Shown one piece after another: positions 7,469 through 15,105 of a stretch of DNA of 22,728 nucleotides. The notes under the pieces were generated by a model. That model was given only the letters and a program-made list of their open reading frames with translations. It was not told the DNA's origin and made no database searches. This DNA comes from Gaiellasilicea sp035525905 (lineage in GTDB: Bacteria > Actinomycetota > Thermoleophilia > Gaiellales > Gaiellaceae), in contig DATLDK010000147.1 of assembly GCA_035525905.1 (NCBI GenBank), positions 1-22,728 of the forward strand, written 5' to 3'. The translations under genes and the position numbers were made by a program. Each line of letters begins with the position of its first letter. The first letter of the stretch is position 1.

Positions 7469-7915
7469 TCAGCTCTCTTGCAGATGCGCGCGTACGGTAA
7501 CGGACGCGCTCGCGCGGATGAGCGCCGAGAACGAGCACCCTGCGTCCGCCGCCCGCACAGCACCCTCGAAGCCGGCTTCGTCGATCCCCTCCGCACGCCC
7601 GGTCACGTCGAGCTCCGACGCCACGATCAAGTGCCCCTTCCCGGGGACCTCGTCCATCGTCACGGTGCAGCGGACGTCGAGCGTCCCGACCGTTCCGCCG
7701 GCGCGCGCAATCTCGCCGGCGAGGGATGTCGCGTAGCAGCCGGCATGGGCTGCGGCGAGCAACTCCTCGGGACTCGTGCGGTCGACGTTCTCACCGATCC
7801 GTGAAGGCAGGTCGATCGGCAGCTCGAACGCTCCCGTCCCGGCGCTCGCCACACCGGCCCCGCGCGACAACGATCCCCGCCAGGCAACCGCCGCCTCTCG
7901 CACGATGCGGGGCAC
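7469..7915 (-). CDS. OsmC-family protein (thiol peroxidase-like), copy 2
   Basis: A 148-residue OsmC superfamily protein with both redox cysteines in place (Cys60 in AHAGCYAT, Cys127 in DAGCSFSAL) and the signature SPEELLAAAHAGC (48-60). Its predicted role is peroxide detoxification. The start is GTG 7915, which shares its G with the TAG stop of the DUF1385 gene (TAGTG). The open frame continues upstream but there it is the shadow of DUF1385. It differs from copy 1 in a longer loop near residues 35-46 and in a third cysteine (Cys83). Having both copies complete argues that each is functional rather than one being a remnant. Confidence 0.9.
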   Translation of the reverse strand: MPRIVREAAVAWRGSLSRGAGVASAGTGAFELPIDLPSRIGENVDRTSPEELLAAAHAGCYATSLAGEIARAGGTVGTLDVRCTVTMDEVPGKGHLIVASELDVTGRAEGIDEAGFEGAVRAADAGCSFSALIRASASVTVRAHLQES

Positions 7916-8832
7916 TACGCCATGACCTCGACTTTGCGCTCCTCCACGGAAAGGCCGCCTTCGCGGCGGAGAACTTCCTGCAGCGCCCGGATCGAGACCT
8001 CGATCTGATCGAGCGACGGCTGGCGCGTCGTCAATCGTTGCAACCACATGCCGGGGGCGAGCAACGTCATCAGGATCGCATTGCCCTGGTGCTTCCCCGC
8101 GAACCGGATCAGCTCGTACGCGATTCCGGCGATCACCGGCAACAGCAGGATCCTGCTGAGGATCAGCCAGTACCACGCCGGCTGCCCCACGAACGCGAAG
8201 ACGAAGATCCCGATCACCATCACCCAGAGCAAAAAAGCAGTTCCGCAACGCGGGTGTATCAAACTGAAGGTTTGCACGCGCTCGGGGGTGAGCTCCTCGC
8301 CTGCTTCGTAGGCGTTGATCGCCTTGTGTTCGGCCGCGTGGTACTGGAAGACGCGGCGCAGGTCGGGCAGCAGCGAGATCAGAAGCAGGTAGAGCAGAAA
8401 GATCGAGACGCGGATCAATCCCTCGACGACGACGAACGCGCCGGTGGTATCGATCGGCAAGAGGTTCGTGATCAGCGCGGGCGTCACCTTGAACAGCATC
8501 AGCGCAAAACCGATCGCGATCGCGAACGAGAAGATGATCTGACCGCGCCCGATTTCCGTCTGCACCTCGCCCGCTTCGGCCTCGGGATCCTGGGCCGCGT
8601 AGTTCGCCGAGATCGCAAGCGCCCTGAACCCGATCGCCAGCGACTCCCCCAGCGCGATCACACCTCGGACCACCGGCAGCCGGAAGATCCGGTTGCGCGC
8701 CATCGGGGACGTGATCTCCTTGACGACCTGAGCGATGTCCCCGTCGGGCTTACGGACCGCGACGGCCCAGCTCGACGGGCTGCGCATCATCACGCCCTCG
8801 AGGACAGCCTGCCCTCCGATCGAGTTGGCCAA
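7915..8832 (-). CDS. DUF1385 family integral membrane protein
   Basis: A 305-residue membrane protein with the DUF1385 hallmarks: IGGQAVLEGVMMR at residues 5-17, FQYHAAEHKAINAYE (162-176) and HPRCGTAFLLW (193-203). Three or four membrane segments lie around 99-125, 131-157 and 198-245. Its biochemical role is unknown. The conserved His/Glu cluster suggests metal binding or catalysis, but this is inference. In many Gram-positives it sits beside rpmE and prfA, as here. The only start that keeps the N-terminal signature is TTG 8832, 12 bases after the rpmE stop, with no obvious Shine-Dalgarno. The next in-frame starts lie inside the signature. Confidence 0.88.
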   Translation of the reverse strand: MANSIGGQAVLEGVMMRSPSSWAVAVRKPDGDIAQVVKEITSPMARNRIFRLPVVRGVIALGESLAIGFRALAISANYAAQDPEAEAGEVQTEIGRGQIIFSFAIAIGFALMLFKVTPALITNLLPIDTTGAFVVVEGLIRVSIFLLYLLLISLLPDLRRVFQYHAAEHKAINAYEAGEELTPERVQTFSLIHPRCGTAFLLWVMVIGIFVFAFVGQPAWYWLILSRILLLPVIAGIAYELIRFAGKHQGNAILMTLLAPGMWLQRLTTRQPSLDQIEVSIRALQEVLRREGGLSVEERKVEVMA

Positions 8833-8844
8833 GACGCGTTCGGC

Positions 8845-9063
8845 TTAGGCGCGGCGGGAGCCGCCGGCCTTCTCGAGGCGGCGCTGGAAGCGCTCGACCC
8901 GGCCGCCGGCGTCCATCAGCTTCTGCTTGCCCGTGTAGAACGGATGGCAAGCCGAGCAGACGTCGACGTGGATCTCCGCCTGGGTCGACCGCGTCTCGAA
9001 CTCCGCGCCGCAGGAGCAGCGGACGTGGGTGGAAACGTACTCGGGATGGATTCCGGTCTTCAT
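8845..9063 (-). CDS. rpmE: Ribosomal protein L31, zinc-binding (C+) type
   Basis: A 72-residue protein of the 50S subunit that helps bridge the two subunits. Cysteines at 16, 18, 36 and 39 (RCSCG and VCSACHPFYTGKQK) form the zinc site, so this is the zinc-containing paralog rather than the C- form induced under zinc limitation. The sequence MKTGIHPEY at the start and the basic C-terminus are typical. Its ATG overlaps the stop of the upstream dehydratase as ATGA, which is an unusual partner for a ribosomal protein gene. DUF1385 follows after 12 bases. Confidence 0.97.
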   Translation of the reverse strand: MKTGIHPEYVSTHVRCSCGAEFETRSTQAEIHVDVCSACHPFYTGKQKLMDAGGRVERFQRRLEKAGGSRRA

Positions 9064-9986
9064 CGCGAAGCCAGGATAGCAGAGGCGGTTTCAGGCGAAA
9101 CGTTGCCTCCTGAGACAACCGCAGCCAGAGGTTCAGGGCCGGTTTTCCCCGCGAGGATCGCCGCGACGGCGACCGCGCCGGCCGGTTCGCACGCCAGCTT
9201 CGCCCGCGTGTACAGGAACCGGAACGCCTCCTTGATCTCCTCCTCCGTGACGAGGATGCTCTCGACCTCGTGCGCCTGCATGACTGCGAGCGCGTTCTCG
9301 CCTGCGAACGGTCCCGAGAGCCCGTCCGCAATCGATTCCGGGGTCACGGCGACGGAACGACCGGCTACCAGCGCGTCATGTACGGCCGTGGACCGCTCCG
9401 GCTCGACTGCGATCACGCGCCGGTCGGGAGCCGCAGCCGAGATCCCGGCGACCAGGCCGCCACCGCCACTCGGGACGAGGATCGTCTCGACCTCGGGCAC
9501 GTCCTCGAGCAGCTCGAGGGCCAACGTCCCCTGACCCGCGATGACGAGCGGATCGTCGAAGGGGTGGACGAGCGTGCGCCCCGTCTCCCGGATGTGCTCG
9601 TCGAGCCGGGAGAACGCCTCTACGGCGTCGGCGGCCTCGAGGTCCACCGCGGCGCCGTAACCACGCGTGCCCGCGACCTTCGCCGCGCTCGCGCTCGCAT
9701 ACATGACGACGAGGCAATCGATCCCTTCCGCGGCGGCGCCCCACGCGAGCGCCTGAGCATGGTTGCCGGCGGAGATCCCGATCACACCGCGCGCTTTCTC
9801 CTCCGCGGTCAGCGACGCCAGCTTGTTGAGGACGCCTCGCGCCTTGAAGGAGCCCGTCTTCTGAAACAGCTCGGCCTTGAGCCAGACGTGGTCGCCCAGC
9901 GTGCGCGACGACAGGGTCGGCGTGCGGTGCACCCGGCCGCGGATCTGCTCGGCCGCCGCGAGGACGTTTTCTCGGCGAACCGGCAT
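9060..9986 (-). CDS. PLP-dependent serine/threonine dehydratase (fold type II)
   Basis: Deaminates threonine or serine to 2-oxobutyrate or pyruvate plus ammonia, or racemises serine; the family members look alike. The 308 residues carry the PLP lysine Lys48 in KTGSFKARG, the SAGNHAQ loop (72-78) and the glycine-rich phosphate loop SGGGGLVAGI (173-182). It lacks the C-terminal ACT-like regulatory domain of biosynthetic IlvA, so a catabolic (TdcB-like) enzyme or serine racemase is more likely than an isoleucine-feedback enzyme. ATG 9986 lies six bases after a -10-like box and has no Shine-Dalgarno. The stop overlaps rpmE as ATGA. Confidence 0.9.
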   Translation of the reverse strand: MPVRRENVLAAAEQIRGRVHRTPTLSSRTLGDHVWLKAELFQKTGSFKARGVLNKLASLTAEEKARGVIGISAGNHAQALAWGAAAEGIDCLVVMYASASAAKVAGTRGYGAAVDLEAADAVEAFSRLDEHIRETGRTLVHPFDDPLVIAGQGTLALELLEDVPEVETILVPSGGGGLVAGISAAAPDRRVIAVEPERSTAVHDALVAGRSVAVTPESIADGLSGPFAGENALAVMQAHEVESILVTEEEIKEAFRFLYTRAKLACEPAGAVAVAAILAGKTGPEPLAAVVSGGNVSPETASAILASR

Positions 9987-10009
9987 CGGGGCATCGTAGA
10001 CTCCCGGCG
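9987..10009. promoter_or_regulatory. Divergent promoter with overlapping -10 boxes
   Basis: Only 23 bp separate the divergent starts ATG 9986 (minus) and GTG 10010 (plus). On the minus strand TACGAT (9998-9993) is followed by six bases and the ATG. On the plus strand TAGACT (9997-10002) is followed by seven bases and the GTG. The two boxes share positions 9997-9998. Both distances put the transcription start on or next to the start codon, so both messages would be leaderless. One polymerase at a time could open this site. Confidence 0.5.
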
Positions 10010-11248
10010 GTGAGCGGCCACCCGGTGCGGATCACGGTCGACGACGACCTCCGGCGCTCGAGGCTCACCGTCTTCTTCCGGCTGCTCCTCGCGATCCCGC
10101 ACCTCGTCTGGCTCGCCGCGTGGACCGTGCTCGCGCTCGTCGCTGCCGTCCTGAACTGGTTTGCGGTCCTGGTCACGACGCGGTCGCCGCGGCCCCTCCA
10201 CCGCTTCCTGACCGCGTACGTCCGCTACAGCACCCACGTGGCCGCCTTCGTCGGACTGGCCGCGAACCCGTTCCCGGGGTTCGTGGGGGACGACGCCCGC
10301 TACCCCGTCCGGCTGGACCTGCCCGAGCGCGAGCCGCAACGACGCGTGCTGACCTTCTTCAAGCTCGCGCTCGTGATCCCGTCGCTGCTGCTCGCCGGGA
10401 TCTTCGGTGGCGACGCCTTCAGCTACGGCGGCATCGCAGGCGTGGCGTCGTTCCTGGCGTGGTTCGCGGCGCTCGCCACGGGTCGGATGCCGGGCGGGTT
10501 GCGCAACCTGCTCGTGTGGTGCATCGGCTACAGCGCCCAGCTCTCCGCCTACCTCTTCTCGCTCACCGACCGCTATCCGACGAGCGATCCGAACCAGTCC
10601 GTCCGGGAGCCGCCCCCAGAGCACCCGGTGCGACTGCAGCTCGACGACGACGGCCGCCGCTCGAGGCTGACGGTCTTCTTTCGCGTGCTGCTGGCAATCC
10701 CCCATCTCGTTTGGCTCTCCTTCTGGGGCTACGCGATCTGGCTTGCCGCTTTCATCGGCTGGATCGCCGCGCTCGCGATCGGGCGGCTACCGGATCCCTT
10801 GCACCGCTTCAGCGCCGCGTACGTGTCCTACCAGGGGCAGGTCTACGCCTATCTGTTTCTGATCGCGAACCCGTTTCCGGGGTTCGTCGCCGAGCCCTAT
10901 CCACTGTTCGTCACGATCGATCCTCCGGTACGCCAGAGCCGCCTGCTGACGTTCTTCCGGCTCTTGCTCGCGCTCCCGGCCCTTCTGATCGCGACGCTGC
11001 TCACCTACGTGCTGATCGTCATCTCCTTCCTGGGCTGGTTCGCCTCGCTCGCCACCGGCCGGATGCCCCTCGGCCTCCGCAACGCTGGCGCGGCGGCGAT
11101 CCGCTACCTGTCGCAGACCTACGCCTACGTGCTGCTGCTCACCCCGCGGTACCCACACTCGACGCCGGCCGTTGCAGAGCCGGTGGCGGGGGAGCCGGCC
11201 CGAGCGGAGCCACACCTGCCGCCGGCCGAGCCCGAGGCGGCCGTCTGA
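10010..11248 (+). CDS. Multi-repeat DUF4389-like membrane protein
   Basis: A 412-residue membrane protein made of four related units, each with a short N-terminal strand (HPVRITV-like), an amphipathic LTVFFRLLLAIP-like helix, a hydrophobic hairpin and a YP or FPGF end. Approximate spans are 4-98, 99-192, 205-298 and 299-384. Units 1 and 3 match each other best (RRSRLTVFFR, LLAIPHLVWL, ANPFPGFV). Units 2 and 4 match each other best (LTFFKLAL/LTFFRLLL, LATGRMP-GLRN, RYP). DUF4389 proteins are often shorter, and their function is not known. The C-terminal 30 residues are a Pro/Ala/Glu tail. The start is GTG 10010. The last bases overlap the next gene by four. Confidence 0.85.
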   Translation: MSGHPVRITVDDDLRRSRLTVFFRLLLAIPHLVWLAAWTVLALVAAVLNWFAVLVTTRSPRPLHRFLTAYVRYSTHVAAFVGLAANPFPGFVGDDARYPVRLDLPEREPQRRVLTFFKLALVIPSLLLAGIFGGDAFSYGGIAGVASFLAWFAALATGRMPGGLRNLLVWCIGYSAQLSAYLFSLTDRYPTSDPNQSVREPPPEHPVRLQLDDDGRRSRLTVFFRVLLAIPHLVWLSFWGYAIWLAAFIGWIAALAIGRLPDPLHRFSAAYVSYQGQVYAYLFLIANPFPGFVAEPYPLFVTIDPPVRQSRLLTFFRLLLALPALLIATLLTYVLIVISFLGWFASLATGRMPLGLRNAGAAAIRYLSQTYAYVLLLTPRYPHSTPAVAEPVAGEPARAEPHLPPAEPEAAV

Positions 11249-12453
11249 CCAAGCGCAAGCGAGCGCTGCGAGCTGTTGCCGGCCTCGTCCTGGCGGTGCT
11301 CTGGGTTGGCGCTGCGTACGCCCTCTGGGGGACCCGGGTCCCACGCGGTCTCGACCTGCCGAGCATCGACCTCTCGGGCAAGATCGACCAGGATGTGGTG
11401 GCCCGCTCGGAGCGGTACGAGAGCTTCTTCGGCTTCGAGTTCATCGCGTCACAACTCGTGCTGCTCGCCGTCCTGCTCGCGTACGCGCGCTGGGGCATTC
11501 GCTTCGCACGCGAGTCCGCGGCCGGCCGGATCGGAACGGGAATGCTGCTCGGGATGATCGGACTCGCTCTGGTCTGGCTCTCGCAGGTTCCCTTCCGCCT
11601 GGTGGAGGTCTGGTGGGACCGCCGTTATGACCAGACCGACAGCGGCTACGTCGAGACGCTCTTCGCGAACTGGTTCCAGCTCGGGGCCGAGTTCCTCTTC
11701 ATCTGCTTCGCACTCATGGTCGTGATGGCGATCGCAGGGCGCTTTCCGCGCCGCTGGTGGCTCGCGGCGGCGCCGGTCTTCGTCGCGCTGGGCGCGCTCT
11801 TCTCGTTCATCTATCCCTATCTCTCGACAACGGAGCCGCTGCGCCGGCCCGAACTCCAAGCGGCGGCACGCGACTATGCGAAGGAGCAGGGGATGGAGCC
11901 GGTGCCCATCGTCGTCGAGGACGTGACGGACTTCACGAGCGCTCCCAACGCCTACGCCGCAGGGCTGGGGCCGAGCAAGCGAGTCACCTTCTGGAACACC
12001 ATGCTCGACGGCCGCTTCGGCGACGACGAGGTGAAGGTCGTGCTCGCGCACGAGCTCGGCCACCTGTCGCGGCACCACATCCAGGAGGGAATCGGCTGGT
12101 ACGCCCTGTTCGCGTGGCCCGGAGCCTGGGTGATAGCGCTCGCGACCCGGCGCCGTGGGGGCATGGCGAATCCGGCGGCGGTGCCGCTTTCCCTGCTCGT
12201 GGTGGTCGGCCTCAACCTCCTCTCCCTCCCTGTCTACAACGCGATCTCCAGGCACATGGAGCAGGAGGCCGACTGGGTGGCTCTCGAGACGACTCGCGAC
12301 CCGGATGCGGCGGCCGGGCTGTTCACCAATTTCACCGTCGAGTCATTGGACGATCCGGACCCGCCGGCGTGGTCGCACGTGCTCTTCGACAGCCACCCCT
12401 CCGTGGAGGAGCGGATCGGGATGGCCGAGGCCTGGCGAGGCCGCTCTAGGTGA
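11245..12453 (+). CDS. M48 family (Ste24/CAAX protease-like) membrane metalloprotease, CTG start
   Basis: A predicted zinc metalloprotease of the cytoplasmic membrane. The zinc motif is HELGH (269-273), the third ligand Glu339 lies in HMEQEADWVALE, and hydrophobic helices at about 10-28, 65-82, 98-115, 147-166, 172-192, 284-301 and 312-330 give a Ste24-like topology. The 402-residue length fits the family. Full length requires CTG 11245, which overlaps the upstream stop as CTGA and has GAGG seven bases before it. The next conventional start (GTG 11296) would remove the basic N-terminus and half of the first helix. It is coupled to the DUF4389 gene, so the two may act together. Its 3' end overlaps the opposing ETF:QO gene by eight bases. 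Substrates are unknown. Confidence 0.88.
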   Translation: MTKRKRALRAVAGLVLAVLWVGAAYALWGTRVPRGLDLPSIDLSGKIDQDVVARSERYESFFGFEFIASQLVLLAVLLAYARWGIRFARESAAGRIGTGMLLGMIGLALVWLSQVPFRLVEVWWDRRYDQTDSGYVETLFANWFQLGAEFLFICFALMVVMAIAGRFPRRWWLAAAPVFVALGALFSFIYPYLSTTEPLRRPELQAAARDYAKEQGMEPVPIVVEDVTDFTSAPNAYAAGLGPSKRVTFWNTMLDGRFGDDEVKVVLAHELGHLSRHHIQEGIGWYALFAWPGAWVIALATRRRGGMANPAAVPLSLLVVVGLNLLSLPVYNAISRHMEQEADWVALETTRDPDAAAGLFTNFTVESLDDPDPPAWSHVLFDSHPSVEERIGMAEAWRGRSR

Positions 12454-14146
12454 GGGTGTACTCGGGGCCCGAGCCGCCCTCGGGCGGGGTCAGGCGGCCG
12501 GCCTTGGCCGAGATGGCGCCGCATTGAACGCAGTTCGACGGGTTCACCTCGACGTGCACCATGCCGTCCCCGTCGGTGGCGCCTGCCTCGTACACGTGCG
12601 CCGGGCACATGTTGACCCAGAGGTCGGCTAGGTCGCGTGGCACGCGCCGCTGGATCCTGATGTGGTTGGGCTGATCGTCGCGAGTCCGGTTTCCCGAGAG
12701 GAAGACCGAAGAGAGCTTGTCGAACGTGAGCTTCCCGTCGGCCGCGGGGTAGCTGGCCGCCCGGTCGGTGCGGATCAGCGAGCGCTGGGCATTCGGCTCG
12801 ATCGTGAACTCCTTCGGCGGCAAGTTGCCCTTGGTCACGGTCATCGCGCTCGCGAGCGCTCCGCCGAGGAAGAACCCCTTGTCGAAGACCTGGCGCATGT
12901 TCCGCACCTGGTGCAGGTCTCCCACGACGTAGCTCGCCCGCAGCTCCTCGTCGTATGACCCCAGCGCTCCGGCACGGCCGGGCGACTCCCCCCGCTGGAG
13001 GGAGCGGAACGCTGCCTCCGCAGCCATGATCCCCGACTCGATCGCGTAATGGATTCCCTTCAGCGTGGGCACGTTGACGAGCCCGGCGCTCTCACCGGCG
13101 AGCAGGAGGCCCGGCGCGTGAAACCTTCTCGGCAGGGCGTGGAAGCCACCCTCGGTGATTGTCTTGGCGCCCCACGCGACTCGCTCACCGTCCCGCAGGA
13201 TCTTGCGAACGAGGCGGTGGGTCTTGAACTCCTGCAGGACGTCGTGGACGGAGAACTCGACGTCCCGGTACTCGAGCCCGGCCACGAACCCGAGCGACAC
13301 CAGGTCGGATCCCATCGGATAGATGAACGATCCTCCGAACTCCCCGTATTTCGCCCGCTTGCGCAGCGGCCAGCCCATCGTGTGCACGATGTGGCGGAGC
13401 GGCTTGGCCACCTTCCACACCTCCTTGACGCCGAGCGCCCAGATCTGGGGCTGACCCCCTTCGAGGCCGAAGCGCGCGAGCGCCGCGCCCGTGAGGTGAC
13501 CCTGCGTGCCCTCGGCGAGCACGGTCACCCTCGCCACGATGTCCGAGCCCGGCTCGAACGTACCGAGCTCCTGTCCGTCGCGCCCGCGGCCCTTGTCGCC
13601 CGTGCGGATCCCCTGGACCCGCCCGTCGCTGACGAGCAGCTTCTGGGCGTCGGTCTCCGGCAGGACCGCTGCGCCGCCCGCCTCGGCCTGCTCCGCGAGA
13701 AAGCGGGCGAGCTGCGACACGGAGAGAACCCAGTTGCCGTGATTGCGCATCGTCGGTGGCGGTGGAATGCGGAGCGCCGCGCCTTTGGTGAGCAGGTAGA
13801 CCGCCTCGCCGTGCACCTCGCCGTAGCTCGGGAGGTCCTTCATCGTCAGCCGGCCCTTGAAGAGCCGGCGAAGAGCGCGGGGGTTCACCACCGCGCCTGA
13901 GAGCAAATGCGAGCCGGGGCTCTTCCCCTTCTCGACCACGGCGACGGGAACCTCGCCCAGCCGCTCCGCGGTCTCGGGCGACTCCTCCAGCAGTTGGCCG
14001 AGGCGGATCGCACACGCGAGGCCGGCGGGACCCGCCCCGACGATCAGGACGCCCACCTCGATCCGCTCGTCGGCAGGATCCGTCGGCGCCGCGATCACGT
14101 CCAACGGCGCGAACGGCGCGGGGTGGTCGGACGGGCGGACCCTCAC
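12446..14146 (-). CDS. Electron transfer flavoprotein:quinone oxidoreductase (ETF-QO)
   Basis: Takes electrons from reduced ETF and passes them to the membrane quinone (probably menaquinone here) through FAD and an iron-sulfur cluster. The 566-residue protein has the FAD-binding VLIVGAGPAGLACA (33-46), the GESAGLVNVPTLKGIHYA region that follows FAD, and a C-terminal ferredoxin-like domain. That domain has Cys514 (CPAHVYE), Cys539 and Cys542 (NCVQC), but Ile545 stands where the third cysteine of CxxCxxC is expected. The ending LTPPEGGSGPEY is otherwise canonical. The start is GTG 14146, overlapping the etfA stop as GTGA. The longer open frame upstream is the shadow of etfA. The name fixC is used for related nitrogen-fixation genes, so I do not assign it. 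Confidence 0.93.
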   Translation of the reverse strand: MRVRPSDHPAPFAPLDVIAAPTDPADERIEVGVLIVGAGPAGLACAIRLGQLLEESPETAERLGEVPVAVVEKGKSPGSHLLSGAVVNPRALRRLFKGRLTMKDLPSYGEVHGEAVYLLTKGAALRIPPPPTMRNHGNWVLSVSQLARFLAEQAEAGGAAVLPETDAQKLLVSDGRVQGIRTGDKGRGRDGQELGTFEPGSDIVARVTVLAEGTQGHLTGAALARFGLEGGQPQIWALGVKEVWKVAKPLRHIVHTMGWPLRKRAKYGEFGGSFIYPMGSDLVSLGFVAGLEYRDVEFSVHDVLQEFKTHRLVRKILRDGERVAWGAKTITEGGFHALPRRFHAPGLLLAGESAGLVNVPTLKGIHYAIESGIMAAEAAFRSLQRGESPGRAGALGSYDEELRASYVVGDLHQVRNMRQVFDKGFFLGGALASAMTVTKGNLPPKEFTIEPNAQRSLIRTDRAASYPAADGKLTFDKLSSVFLSGNRTRDDQPNHIRIQRRVPRDLADLWVNMCPAHVYEAGATDGDGMVHVEVNPSNCVQCGAISAKAGRLTPPEGGSGPEYTLT

Positions 14147-15105
14147 GACTTCCGGGCCTGGAGCGCCGCGGTCAGCTTGGGCAGGATCTGATGCAGATCG
14201 CCCACGACGCCGAGGTCGGCGAACTCGAAGATCGGCGCGTTCGGGTCCTTGTTGATCGCGACGATCGTCTTGGAGCTCTGCATTCCGACCTTGTGCTGGA
14301 TGGCGCCCGAGATCCCGCACGCCACGTACAGGGCCGGGGAGACAGACTTGCCCGTCTGCCCCACCTGCGCCGAGTAGGGGTACCAGCCGGCGTCCACCAC
14401 CGCGCGCGTCGCGGCCACGGCGCCGCCGAGCGCCCTGGCGAGGTCCTCGACGAGCGCGAACTTCTCCGGCTCCCCGAGGCCGCGGCCGCCGGCCACGATC
14501 ACGTCTGCATCCTCAATGGAGGGGCCACTCTCCTCGGCGTGGGCCTGCTCGACCATCTCGGCCGCGAGTGAGTGCTCCTGCAGCTGGACTTCGAAGGTCT
14601 CGACCGTGCCCGCCGCCGGCTGCTCGGTGGGGTCGAAGGCGCCCGCGCGGAAGAGGCCGATCCTCGGAGTCGACGTCCAGCCCACGTCCACGAGCACCGA
14701 GTCCCCGAGCGCCGACTGCCTCCCGATCAGGTTCCCGCCGTCGCTCGTCAGGTCCGTGAGCTGCCAGTTCAGTCCGGCGTCGAGCCGCGCCGCGAGCCCG
14801 GAGGCGATGTCGGCCGCGAGGATCGATTGGCCGAAGAGGACGGTCTCGATCCCCTTGTCGGCGACGAGCTGCGCGACCGCGTCGATCCGAGGCTGCGGCA
14901 GCGGCGCCTCGAGGCTCGAGTCGTCCGCGACGTAGACGGTGGCCGCGCCGTACGTGGCCGCCTGCGCGGCGAGCCCTTCGACGCCGGAGCCGACAATCAC
15001 CCCGGTGACGTCGCCCGCCCCCAGACTGGCGGCCTTCGAGAGCACCCCCAGCGAGCCCTTCTGAAGCTCGCCGCCGTGATGTTCGAGAAAGACGAGGATG
15101 CTCAG
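14143..15105 (-). CDS. etfA: Electron transfer flavoprotein subunit alpha, CTG start
   Basis: The FAD-carrying subunit of the ETF heterodimer that collects electrons from acyl-CoA and related dehydrogenases. The C-terminal FAD domain is clear: GRGLGEPEKF, GQTGKSVSPALYVACGISG and the AINKDPNAPIFEFAD motif. With CTG 15105 as start it has 320 residues and begins (M)SILVFLEHHGGELQKGS, the normal first strand of the family. CTG overlaps the etfB stop as CTGA and AAGAGG lies five bases upstream. No ATG, GTG or TTG exists upstream in frame, and the first conventional start (GTG 15045) would lose 20 conserved residues. Product call is secure; the start codon is inferred. Confidence 0.95.
   Translation of the reverse strand: MSILVFLEHHGGELQKGSLGVLSKAASLGAGDVTGVIVGSGVEGLAAQAATYGAATVYVADDSSLEAPLPQPRIDAVAQLVADKGIETVLFGQSILAADIASGLAARLDAGLNWQLTDLTSDGGNLIGRQSALGDSVLVDVGWTSTPRIGLFRAGAFDPTEQPAAGTVETFEVQLQEHSLAAEMVEQAHAEESGPSIEDADVIVAGGRGLGEPEKFALVEDLARALGGAVAATRAVVDAGWYPYSAQVGQTGKSVSPALYVACGISGAIQHKVGMQSSKTIVAINKDPNAPIFEFADLGVVGDLHQILPKLTAALQARKS

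Noticed and set aside
7726..9534. Plus-strand open frame of 602 codons opposite osmC, DUF1385, rpmE and the dehydratase
   Set aside because: It crosses four well-supported minus-strand genes and its translation is low-complexity Arg/Asp/Ala-rich sequence.
10120..11244. N-terminal part of the open frame continuous with the M48 protease
   Set aside because: In this part the frame is the +1 shadow of the DUF4389 gene (Arg/Pro-rich); recognisable protease sequence begins only at CTG 11245.
15045..15045. GTG 15045 as the etfA start
   Set aside because: It would remove the conserved first strand of the protein, leave a gap of about 60 bases in an otherwise overlapping operon, and ignore the well-placed AAGAGG before CTG 15105.
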